A program made the translations under genes and the position numbers. Below, in pieces: positions 32,256-42,895 of a stretch of 64,000 nucleotides of DNA (position 1 is the first letter of the stretch; every line of letters starts with the position of its first letter). Source of the stretch: Phragmites australis. Its lineage: Eukaryota; Streptophyta; Magnoliopsida; Poales; Poaceae. The notes beneath the pieces are model-generated. The model saw only the letters and a list, made by a program, of their open reading frames with translations. It searched no databases and was not told where the DNA came from. The stretch is from contig NC_084940.1 of NCBI RefSeq assembly GCF_958298935.1, forward strand, positions 6,664,001 through 6,728,000, in the 5' to 3' direction.

Positions 32256-35200
32256 CTAAGTCAGAGCTGTCGGACTCAGAAGATAGCGTGGCCTCCTTGC
32301 CGCTGCTCCCCGGGTCCGGAGTCGGCGGCGCCTCCCGCATGAAGCAAGCCGCCACCTCGGCAGCGACGCCCCGGACTGCTTCCCGGGCGGTCTCCTCCTC
32401 GGCCTCAACCACCCCTTCCCGAGCTGGTTCCAGCGAGAAGTTCAAATCCCGGCTCCGGTAGCAGGCCAGGACGTGCTCGGCCACCGCTTGGGCCAAGCCA
32501 CGCCCTTCCTGGGCAGCTAGCTCCTGCACGGCCTGGGGAAGCACCTCGAGTCGCTGGCTGATTTTCTTGAAGCCAAGGGCGATGTGGCCGATGCCCGTCC
32601 CCTTCGCTCCCACATGGACTCGCCCGAGCTCGGCCACCTCACGGACCTCCGTGCTTACCGAAGGATGTCTTCCATCATCAGCTTCACATTGGCCCGTTCG
32701 GCCCTAGCGGTCTTGAGCTCGTCCTTCATGCTCTGCAGCCGCTCCTCGAGGCTTAGTCCCTCGGTCGTGCTGGTCGAGGCGGCGCCGGGCGCCGGGGCTT
32801 CGGCCTGCTTCTGCTTCACCTGCTCGGCGAGGTCTGAGAGGGCCTGCTCCCGGGCAGTTAGCTCTGACTCCCACATGGCGGCCCGCTCCTCCCGAGCAGC
32901 TGAGGCTACCAACGCCTCGGCAGCCTCAGTCTCCCGGCGGATCAGTAGGTCCTCCCGGGCGTCCAGAGCCGTCGCCGTGATGCCGATGTCGGTCTCACGG
33001 ATCGCGACATCCTCCTCCTGGCACCGGAGTTCCTCCTCCCGACGCTGGAGCTCGGCACGACTCTGCTCAACCTCGCCTTTCTGGTGGGCCAAGTCCGCCT
33101 GGGAGGCCTCCACCGTCCTCTCGCGAGACAGGATTGCCTCCTCCTGAGCCCGCACCAGCCTCTCCCTGGCGAGCACCTCGGCGGCCCGTCGCCGCGTTGT
33201 CTTGGCCAGGCGGGCGGCTTCTTCTTGCTCCTGCACGGCCTCCGTGCGTATACCTTCCAGGGCCTCCCGCTCCGCCTCTATCGCGCGCCGCTCGTTCTCG
33301 TTGATGGCGCGCGCCGCGGCAACGCGGGCCTCAAAAAGGCGTCTGCCCTCGGCCAGTCGCTCCCTCTCCTCAAGAAGGGCGGCGCGGCCCGCCTCAAGCT
33401 GCGTCTTCTCCCCCACCACGGTCGCCTCCAGCCACTTGATCACCTCCCGGGCGCTTCCTAGCACGTCCGGGAGGGGTTCTGTAGGCCGGCTTGGCGACGA
33501 CCGAGCGCTGGGTCCCCGAAAACTGCCACGTAGGCACCGCCCTCGACGAGGCCATCCGCCCCGCACTTGATGTGCTCGGGGCGGGCTCCGCCGGCGTCGG
33601 TTGCTCGGGCGCGGCCTCTGCCATCGGCTCGGGGCAGGGCGGTGCCTATGGCTCTGTTTCGGCCGGCGCGCTCAGCGGCTCTGGCTCCACCGGTGCACTA
33701 GGCTCAGGGGCTGGAGCCGACCTTAGCGCCTCCGGCCGTCCTTGGTCTCCGGCGGCGTCCGTAGGCGGCCTGAAAAAGAAAATAAGGTCAGTCTCCGAAC
33801 TCACTCTGGGCAAGGCATGCTCAGGGAAAAGAGGGGAAACTTACACAGTTTTGGGTCTTCGGTATTGCCATCTTGATTCCGGGATCCTGTATTCCGGGCC
33901 CGACGGCTTTGGCCCGGATTCCTCCCTGCGGGGCCACCACAGGGTCCGTCTCTGGCGGCGAGCCGGCTTTGGCACTCGCTGTGCCCGCACTCCCGTGACG
34001 GCCTTGGTCTCCGGGTTCCAAACCAAGCCCAAGCAGATCAAGGTCTGGTTCCAGAACCGCAGATGCCGCCTCCGTCGCCGACCCCGCGCTGGACGGTTGG
34101 CCGCCCCGGCCTCCTTCCTTCGCACCGACCGTCGGCGACCGCTGCCGCGATGGCGACGGCGACGACGAGGACATCGACATAGGAACAAAAGTCCGGGGGC
34201 GCTTCCCTTTGTCCCCCGGCGCTGTCGCCGCCTCACTGCCGGCGGCGCCTCCTCCACCGGCCTGGCGGCTGCTACCTGCAGCAGCCCCACGGCTGGCCTG
34301 CGGCCCGCCACCTGCGGCCTCCTCGCCGCTCGTCTGCGGCCTGCTTCTGGCGGCGTCCCCGCTGGGGGCACTCGAAGCGCGGCCGGTCGCCTCATCCACC
34401 CCGGGAATCTGGATAGTCCCTGGGTTCCGGCGCCCTAGCCGGTCGACCAGCCCTTGGGCGTCGAACTCCGGCAGTGTCGCTTGCAGCGCAACCCGGTTCG
34501 GGTAGGCGTAGAGCGCCAGCTCCTTCCATGGAAGCTCCGCCCGGCCTAGGTCATCCATGCCGGTCACCACCCGGAGCAGGCCCCTCAGCGCCGCATCGTC
34601 CAGGTCCCACTCCACATCGATCTAGGTCCTGGTGATGTCCTGGGGGCCCGTGTACACCCAGCAAGGCCGGGCCCGCTCCCGCAGAGGCTTCAGGCGGCGG
34701 CGCAGATAGTCCGCCACCACCATCACCGAAGTAAGCCTGGCCTGGCGCAGGAAGTCGATGCGGTCCAGGACCGGCTCCATCCGCTCGTCCGCTTGCGGCG
34801 GCGCCTCCCAGGTTGGCCTCTAGGGCTCCGCCGCCCTCTTCGGCAACGTCAGTCGTCTCATTTGCTCCGCAGCACCTGGGGAATGTACTGCTCCCCCAGG
34901 CCATCCCGCAGCCGGATATTGCAGCAGCCGGTGACGTCAGCGGTGGAGGAGCCCCTCTTCTTCCCGGCCGGCCGCAGCACGAAGAAGTGTCGGAATTGCG
35001 ACACCGACGGCGGCACCCCCACGAACATCTCGCAGAGGTGGGCGAAGACCTCCAAGATGACGACGGAGTTCGGGCTGAGGTGCACCGGCTGGATCCCGAA
35101 CGTGTCGAGGATCTGGAGGAAGAAGGTCGAGAATGGCGGCACCAGCCCGGCTGCCACGAAGGAGGTGAAGAGGATGATGCGCTCCAGCTGGTCCATCACC

Positions 35201-35358
35201 GGTGGGAAGCTCGCCGGCGTCACCACCGAGGCCTTTCGCTGGCCTTCGGGCACCATCAACTTCCGCACTTTGTCCGCCGCCTCCTCGTTCACGAGCCGGG
35301 ACTCCGGCAACACGCTGTCGAGTGTCTTGTCACGGCAGCTTCCTCCCGCTCTCGGCAT
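32256..35358 (-). pseudogene. Tat element antisense ORF (PF04195-like), decayed
   Basis: Transcribed opposite to gag-pol. ATG at 35358 opens MPRAGGSCRDKTLDSV, followed by the 'putative gypsy type transposon' domain: FPPVMDQLERIILFTSFVAA, GIQPVHLSPNSVVILEVFAH, VPPSVSQFRHFFVLRPAGKK. A frame change near 34858 leads to SVMVVADYLRRRLKPLRERA and VYTGPQDITRT, then a TAG (34624-34622; Trp expected), and DDAALRGLLRVVTGMDDL with PYPNR-like text. A low-complexity Ala/Pro/Gly linker follows, then a long charged coiled coil (33490-32660; many E/R/A heptads) and an acidic Ser/Asp tail ending near 32256. Function in Tat elements is unknown. Confidence 0.75.
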
Positions 35359-35931
35359 CTTGTCAGGGTGGGGGATGATTTGGAACGGTGGGGGAAAAGT
35401 GGTGCTCTGATCGCCTAAGGGAGGATGAGGGCTCAGGAGTGAAAGGAAGAAGAAGACTTGATCGCAAAGATGGCATAAAGAGGGGGGCGGTTCGTTGCCT
35501 GCTGCGATGCGCTCGGCGAGACGGTTTCCTCGGCCAGCGCAACCGACAGGCGAATCTCCCTCGGGCCGCGCGGTTGTCAGCGGTTGCCAGGCGAAATTTC
35601 CTCGATCTGCGCGGTTGCCACGCGCGCCGCCTGCCCCGTTATCACGTGCCGCCCGCCTCGTTATCACGCGCCTCGGGATTCGGCTGGACGCGCGTCCGTT
35701 CGGCTCCCCGTTGGGCCATACCAGATGCCCGAACCGGAAGGGCCAGCGCCTAAGAGCGCGCCGCGTGGCGTCGATGATGGGTTCGGCCTCGTTGACGACG
35801 AAGGGCCCATCCGCAGTCTCTGGGCCATCGTCTGCCAATGGGCCCGGGGACTGCTGTCGGTGAATCATGAACCAGGGGTCCCCGAATCCCGAGGCCAGGC
35901 CAGCAATCCACCACGTGGTGTAATCCCGCGG

Positions 35932-37356
35932 GGTCACCTCCGCAAGGTAAAAAAGACTAAGTCTCGAGAGAGGGCGCTTGGGGCCACAGTCAGTGGTCCC
36001 TGAGTACCTGGGTTCCCCGACGATCTGCGAAGACTAAGTGACGGGAAGAGAGTGCTCGGGGAGGTAAATGGTGACCCCCGAGCTCCCATATCCCCCGACG
36101 ACCAGGAGAACCAAGTACCGGGAGGGGTGTGCCCAGGGCTACGAGAAGTAGCCCCCCGGGCACCCGAGTACCCCGAGGGTCCACTGAAGGAAGTTCCAGG
36201 AGAGAGTGCTCGGGGTTGCGAGCCACGGCCCCCAAGCACTCGGTTCCCCAAGGATCCATACAAGCATGCCCGGGAGAGAGTGCTCGGGGAGGTGAACAGT
36301 AGCCCCCCGAGCACTCGGTTCCCCGAGGACTAAGGAAGGGCGTTCTCGGGAGAGAGTGCTCAGGGAGTTGAACAGTGACCCCCGAGCACTCGGTCCCCCG
36401 ACGACCCAGGAAGTCCCTCCGTCAGTGACCCCCACAGGGGTCCAGCGATGAGGTGTCAGCTGGTGAAAGGCCCGAGGCCACATTTAAGAGCGCGCGTGGC
36501 CTATCACCTCCAACTGCTCCCGCCACGCTCGGTGTCAGTTCCTGCCATATTATGGCAGAAGAGCGTGGGGACATTAAATGCACGGGTCCCATCCCGTGCC
36601 ATCCGGCGTGCCTCGGGATAACGTCGAGAGGCCCGAGGCGTTCCGTCTGTCGCGCTGCTGTGGCAGGCGAACAAGACAGGGCGGGCACGCCGGGCCGCTC
36701 TGTGGCTGCCCGGTGGGCCCCCTCCATGGCGCCCGTTGCCAGCGCCATCATGGCGACTGATGACCGGGCGCGGGCCGCGTTTTCAACCCCCGTCACTTCG
36801 CACAGAGGCTATGATGACTCCCTTTCCATTTATGGTGCCTTGGAACTCGTGCCCTCCCATTCGGGGCACGCTACCGCCGGCGGGTATTTAAAGCGGCCGG
36901 CGGCACGGACAAAGACAATGTCGGAAGCGAAAAAAGTCTTACAAGCGCTCAAGCTGAAAAAGCCCGGCAAGCTCTGCACGGTTGAAGAAGTTAAGGAAGT
37001 AGAGAAGATCGAGAAGTCCAAGAGCACCCAAAGCTAATAGATACACACAGAACGAAGAACAAGGAGCCCCAGGCTCTAGGATAGACAGATATTCTTGTAA
37101 CTAGTACATTCCTAAGAGACATTCTCAGGACATTTATAGCATCCACACAGGAGTGGGGTGTTACGCCTCCGTGCGGCCCGAACCTGTCTAAACCCCTAGT
37201 TCATTTACTTCGTTCCGCATTAGATCATTCCACCCCGTCAGCCATCGCATTCATATCCATTTATTTATACAGCAAACTTATTCAGAATCATCCCCCGACC
37301 AAATCTCTAAAAAGGGGTCCCTCAGGATCCCTGCGACAGGAGTTAACCCTCCGACA
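35932..37356 (+). repeat. 3' LTR of Tat element
   Basis: Matches 23143-24555 along its whole length at roughly 95 percent by eye, with a few short indels. The first base is G where the 5' LTR has T, so the terminal TG dinucleotide is broken. TATTTAAA is at 36885-36892. The end CTCCGACA is the same as in the 5' LTR. The next bases, GATTCCAAGCCGAC, are unrelated to the hAT gene to the left of the 5' LTR. Confidence 0.88.
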
Positions 37357-39780
37357 GATTCCAAGCCGACAATATAAGCTCGAGATAAGCGACTAGAGTG
37401 GGGTGAATAGACATCTTATAAATTTCTTGCGAAATAGACAGCATGCTCCTTATTCACCCAACGCTTCTCAAAAACGCACAAATAGAAGCATAAACTTTAG
37501 AGAGGTAAAAAGGAAGGAAGTTTCAATGTAACATTACTCCACGAATGTAATATGAACCATATGCTCTATTCAAAACTATTTCATATGTCTTTGAACATAA
37601 AAGCTTAAAACTTGAACGAAGAATATAACAAAAAGACAGTCACCGAAAAAAGCAACTCTCCGAGTTGATGAACGTTTATGTCTCTAGCAAAGAAATTCAA
37701 TACCCTCTCAAATACATAGGTATATAAACGTTTATATCTCTAGCAACAAGAAGAACAACTTATTAAGGTTGAAAAAATGTTGCTTAATGGTAAAAACGAA
37801 AATCAACCAGAAAATTTAAAAAATTTCACCAAAGACAAGAAAACCAAAAGAAAATTAGAAAGAGATGAACACAAGTTCATATAAGAAAATAATCTTCATT
37901 AAGTACATAGATCAATCCTACTTTTTAGCAGATTACAATGTTATTTTTCTCACAAAAGCTCTAACCTATTACAAAGACTAAGCATATCCTTTCATCTCCT
38001 CCAAAACCTATCACAAAACTCTCAAATACCTGGCTCAAGACTCTCCCACAGTTTTGCCTATCTATTTATAACCCTTAGAAGCTTCTTTGACCCTTTAGTT
38101 TTCTTGTTCCCAAAATACCATTTACCGGTAGTGTACTCCTACCTACCATCAGGGTATTTTAGTTCAGATTTTGCTCCTTCCATTGAACGGTCACGTCTTC
38201 TATATAACTTAGCTTTGCCTCGACACAAGCTTCGCGATGATGCCGCATAACCCTCGAGTAATCCCACAGTTTTGTGGCCAAACCGCGAAACTCTAGTATG
38301 CTTCTCAAAGCGGTGACTAGCCGTCACTTGCTTTGTCTCAAGCAAGCGCTCCGATGTCGACGCGTGTACTTCGTCTTCGGATCTTGACTGCTGGCAAGTC
38401 TCTCCCGCTCTCGATCCCTTAAGCCGCCTTGTCACTAGTACCGGTATTCCTTTCGCTTGACTTTGTCAACACACTATCTTCATCATTCATCCTCTCCATG
38501 CTTTGCTTGAACTCATATGTACCGCTATGATTACTTTTGCTCTGTCAAGTCTCCTTGATCATCTAGCACTAAGCATCCCGCTTAGCCCCGATCATCCCAC
38601 TATCGACCGTTAAGTTGCATCCATCACCTGCACACTATGAAACAAGCAAACATATATCTCCAAATTCTAAAGATATCTCTAGTGAGCATCAGGTGTTCCA
38701 ACGTGAACATCCGGTGAGTGTTGTTCCATTCAGCACACTGAAAAATGCTCTCTGCAAGAATTGGTCCGACGCAAGCTTCCAGTGTTAACCCTTCAATCAC
38801 CGAAACGTCTGGTGCATTCAATTCCACCTAATCAGCGATTGGCAACCTCTCTGCAAGAATTAGTCCGGTGTACCCTCCGGTGTTCACAACACTAACACCG
38901 AACTATCTGGTGACTTCTTCAGATTTGGCGCCAAACTCAAATTTCAAATTGCCACGCATTGAAAAATACTACGGTGCTACAAACATTGTATCACTGGATC
39001 ATCCAATGGATTGAACTTCATTTTCCTCTTAAAGATTCTCTCTCTACAGAAAATACTATGGTAAACTCTTATAGCCCATATCGTACTATCTGGTGCATCG
39101 TCCAGATTTCTTTTCAAAGACAGAAATACTCCGACGTTCTTGTTAGCACAACACCGAACCATCCGGTCAAATTAACTTCTCAGACACCGAATATTCCAGT
39201 GAGTTTATTTTTCCTAGACTCAGAAACAAAGACACTAATTCTATTTTTCCTCCAACTCAAATCAATCATGAACAAGAACAAGTATCAACAAATACATGTT
39301 AAACAAGTTAAACTTAACTTGAATGTTGTTAATAACATATCACAATCAAACTAAGACATATCTTAACTTGATTTCTCAGGCAATATCCTATATCGATTTC
39401 GAGTTGGGTCGGCTAGAAAAAAATACCCCTAGAGGTGGCTGTCGGGAGTGAGAGAGAAGACACGCCGGAGTGGAGTGGTGTGAAGCGTGATGCACAGAGA
39501 GAGAAGTCGGGGTCGACCAGTGGGGTATGTTAGGGATTATTAGTTGCGCTAGGCCACTTGGATTAAAAAATTGAGATACAAACATGTTCATTCGGGGTCT
39601 AGCTCTGTTGAACCTGTAGCTACAAATTAGCATCTAAATCCAACCCCACCGGAGGCCTACACTCACGAATCTAACTGTCATCCCTAGTTCAACGCTAAAA
39701 TGTTCTTCACCGCTTCCCGTTACTTTCTCGCCGAAATTCACAAAATCCGGTGAAAGCATAATCACCACGAACCTTTCGGG
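37357..39780. other. Non-coding retrotransposon-like DNA
   Basis: Contains a GTGGGGTGAATAG-type junction word near 37400 and a stretch (38690-39200) with repeated TCCGGTG / CACCGGA-like words. That is common in long grass LTRs and leaders. No reading frame carries a known domain. Boundaries are not resolved. Composition shifts at about 39420. Confidence 0.4.
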
Positions 39781-41050
39781 AGGGGGGGGGGGGGGGTTAT
39801 AATCGCCATGATTTCCCGCATGATTACTTGCTAAGCATGTGGATTTACTGTCGGATTCGCAATCGCGCTTCCATAACGAAGTCATCGTCAGTGTTAGGTA
39901 TACAGAAAGGCGCCGAGCCTTTTGCCTGCCCAGATAAAGCCTTATCCTCTGTTTTCTCCCATGGAAAAGTTGTTGCAAGACACGAAAGAAACACCAAGGA
40001 TTGCATCGAGAAAACAGGCCCCATGAAACACAAGTACATGCGCACAGAGCATCCTGCCGAGCTTTGCACCCAACTGAAACATTTTGGTAGAACAAATGAT
40101 GCAGCAGTACTGTAGTCGTGTGTTGCTTGTTTCCCTTGCTCTGCTTGAACAGCTACTGAGACCGTTGTCCTCAGGCCAAAAAGAGCCAAATCGCTACCAA
40201 TGAAAAAACTATAAGAAAAACTGTAATTTGTATGTGTGCAAGATCGTCGATCTACGACGGGCGCTTACCTCAGATAATCTTAGAAGTAGTATGTCACAAT
40301 TTACTGAACTTTGGACCATATCGACTCCTTCAATTTCAACACACCCAGAAGTCCTACACTTATTCAGAAAGAGAGAAAGGGTGGGTGAAAGAAAGAAAAG
40401 TGCACGCAGAACTTTACGCATGGTTCCTTCGCAATCACACATTTTCCCCAGCAAGTACCGATCACTAGTAGTGTTAAAAAATGAGCTCTTTTACGGTAGA
40501 AAATGATACCTATAACTTAAGATATTATAGATTAAATCTAACCGTCTATTAAATTAGGTATTTTTTAACTATTTTCTTTAGTAATTAAATTACGAGCTTG
40601 CTGTCCTTAGGGCTAACATCGTCATTTTAGTAACCCAATTCACCGATCGATTATTTCCTTTCAATCCTGCGCGACGCGTCTCCATTAGCGCCTGCAGCCG
40701 CCACGACCAGCTCCGCTGTCCCCTCCTCGTCTTGAGGCGCAACCGAGGGAGTTCGCCGGCTGGCTCTCCCGCTGCCATCGCCGTTCAGGGCCTCTGGCGT
40801 GCCGCCATCGCCCGCCCGGATCCCGGTCGCTCGATCGTGGGAGACGAGCAACTAGGTGAAGGGGGCGTGTAGGGATCCCTCCCGCTCCCCGTTGCCACCA
40901 TTCGGTGCGTTTGGCGCGCCTCCTTCCTCACACCGTGAAGACCTCTCCGCCGAGCCGCCGCGTCCCGCGCTGCGCCTCCTCGACGTCCGCCACCATCCCG
41001 ACGTGTTGCCTCTGCTCCTCTACCGGTTCCTCGCCAACGCCACCTCTCTC
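39781..41050. other. Unassigned DNA with weak ORFs
   Basis: Starts with a G run (39781-39797). An open frame at 39828-40115 (95 codons) has no recognised domain. 40650-41050 is G+C-rich and could be a gene or 5'-UTR fragment: the plus frame includes LRLLDVRHHPDVLPLLLYRF. No intact gene can be supported. Confidence 0.3.
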
Positions 41051-41058
41051 GATAGCCG

Positions 41059-42452
41059 TGCTTGTTCCGCTGCAACCTTGGTTAGTAGCAAAAGCAAATG
41101 ACGTGCCACTAAATAAGCACAAGTCCCGATGTGGTCGCCGCATTTGCTTTTGCTATACAGAGCTTGTGCTTTGTGTGTGACTTTTGATATGAGAATCGGG
41201 GTAGCAGAAAACAAATGCTTGATTTATTTGACCACCTATTTTTGCCATAAAATGAGTCTAGTATTTGAATGGTATGTAGGCCGGCGTTGGCCACACATAA
41301 GTACCCATGCTTGTTCCGCTGCAACCTTGGTTAGTAGCAAAAGCAAATGCAACTATGCGACCACACCGGCAACCCGGTGCAAATACTAGTGACCATCATT
41401 GGATATGAATAATTTCATGGCACAGCTGTAATAGGTTTTCGATTGAACAGCTTGCAGTGTTGGAGATCTATTTAGACACCGCAGTATATAAACTAGGATC
41501 GCAACTCCATAGGTGGAGAGACCACAAGGTCACAACTTGGCCGGTCAAAAATGAAGTGGACATGCCAATGCAAGAGGATGGGTAAAGTTCCTTTTTTAAT
41601 CAATGCTCCCAAGAATTACTTCTTGTTACATAATTATCGTGACACTAAATTTCTCGCAACGATGTAGTTCCACGTACGGATTGTTCACGCTCAAATTCAT
41701 GGAATGCTGGACAGGAATCTATCTACGCCCCATATTTACACAGGTATGTCTTACTAGAATACTTTATTACCATTGAAACATATTGCATAGCAATGCAGTG
41801 TTTGTTGCACTTATTTAACGTCCAACCCTTGCACGAGGATATTATCAACTTGAGACTTAAAATAGTGGCCATTTTGGTGCATTCTCCCCTTAACACTGTA
41901 GAAGAAAGCCCGGGGTCAGGATCAAATGAAGAGCAGGGAAATAATGACAGCCAAAGTGAATATGGAGACGTGCAAATAGTTTTAGCCCAAAGGACCCCTG
42001 GACTATAGCTTCTCTGTGTTATTGAACAGAAAACAATTTGGCAAGAATACTAGTGGTCATGGCTGGAATATATTCAGCAGTATTAGGGACAATTTGAAAG
42101 GCTAATGTCGCTAATTCAATTCAATAAATCTTCCCTGTGTCGTAGCAAACATTTTAGTTGGTTCAAGTACTTTATGATGTCAAAAAGGTGTCATATCACT
42201 ACAAAATTGCAGATCACTATTCAAATATTTTATCTACAGAGCCAAAATTCATCTGTGTTTGTGATAAATGTTAATTGGTCTAGATCTTGTCATATAAAAA
42301 CATGTTTCTATTAAGCTTGGAAGATATGATCTTTTCTATATTATGACTAAAACCTATTTAGAATGGCACTCAAATAAACCAAGCATTTGTTTTCTGCTAC
42401 CCCGATTCTCATATCAGAAGTCACACACACAAAGCACAAGCTCTATGTAGCA
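41059..42452. repeat. Nested direct and inverted duplications
   Basis: A 42-bp direct repeat lies at 41059-41100 and 41308-41349. A 15-bp inverted pair (TAGCAAAAGCAAATG and its complement) lies at 41086-41100 and 41141-41155. Sequence at 41336-41375 matches the reverse complement of about 41113-41153. An ~81-bp arm, 41151-41231, matches the reverse complement of 42371-42452 at about 90 percent. Together these fit a fold-back element or complex repair. The DNA between the arms has no recognised gene. Confidence 0.7.
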
Positions 42453-42610
42453 ACATTGACAGCCCAAGAATAATCACATGACAATTAAAAAGGAAGAGGA
42501 TGGGAATTGATGTTATACTTGTATAGCTTGTAGCAGATAGAAAATGCACATAATCATATCAAGGGAGTGAGCGTATTACTAGTTTACTACAGGTTAATAC
42601 TACTTAATCC

Positions 42611-42615
42611 CGAAT
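42611..42615 (+). repeat. Copia target-site duplication, left (CGAAT)
   Basis: CGAAT directly before the left LTR is identical to CGAAT at 47669-47673 directly after the right LTR, giving the exact insertion site of the copia element. Confidence 0.95.
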
Positions 42616-42895
42616 TGAAAACGAGTTAATTCACGCGAAATGATCGGATTGTATTACTCGGAGGTATACTTTACAATATATAGCCTAGACCACAAACGGC
42701 ACGCTGTGCGTGAAGAGCGCGTACGCGTGAGAGCCGCTCTAGGCATGCAAGGCCGGTGCAGGAGCGCGGCATGCATGCTAGGCAAGAGCGGCAAGCACGG
42801 CAGGCCGGTCCTCCATGCAAGGAAAGAGTGACATGCAAGGCAAGTCCATGCGAGAGGAAAGGATTCGCAGGAGCAGGCCGAGATATTTGCTAACA
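42616..42895 (-). repeat. Copia 3' LTR
   Basis: 280 bp, minus-strand TGTTAGCAAATATC to TTTTCA. It differs from the other LTR at about nine sites, several of them C/T or G/A. This divergence (~3 percent) suggests insertion on a scale of a million years or so under usual grass rates. Confidence 0.93.

Larger units (their letters stand above)
23143..37356 (+). mobile_element. Tat-lineage Ty3/gypsy retrotransposon, 14.2 kb, both LTRs
   Basis: A 5' LTR (23143-24555) and 3' LTR (35932-37356) of ~1.4 kb enclose decayed gag and pol on the plus strand and a minus-strand extra ORF between pol and the 3' LTR. That antisense ORF carries the 'putative gypsy type transposon' domain (PF04195-like), typical of RIRE2/Retrosat2-like Tat elements. 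The domain order protease-RT-RNase H-integrase fits Ty3/gypsy. The 5-bp flanks (CTTAA and GATTC) do not match, the hAT gene on the left does not resume on the right, and no purine tract precedes the 3' LTR. So the termini may have been rearranged. Many stops show it cannot move by itself. Confidence 0.88.

Noticed and set aside
32584..33461. Plus-strand Ser/Arg-rich frames at 32.6-33.5 kb
   Set aside because: They are the antisense shadow of the coiled-coil part of the Tat antisense ORF.
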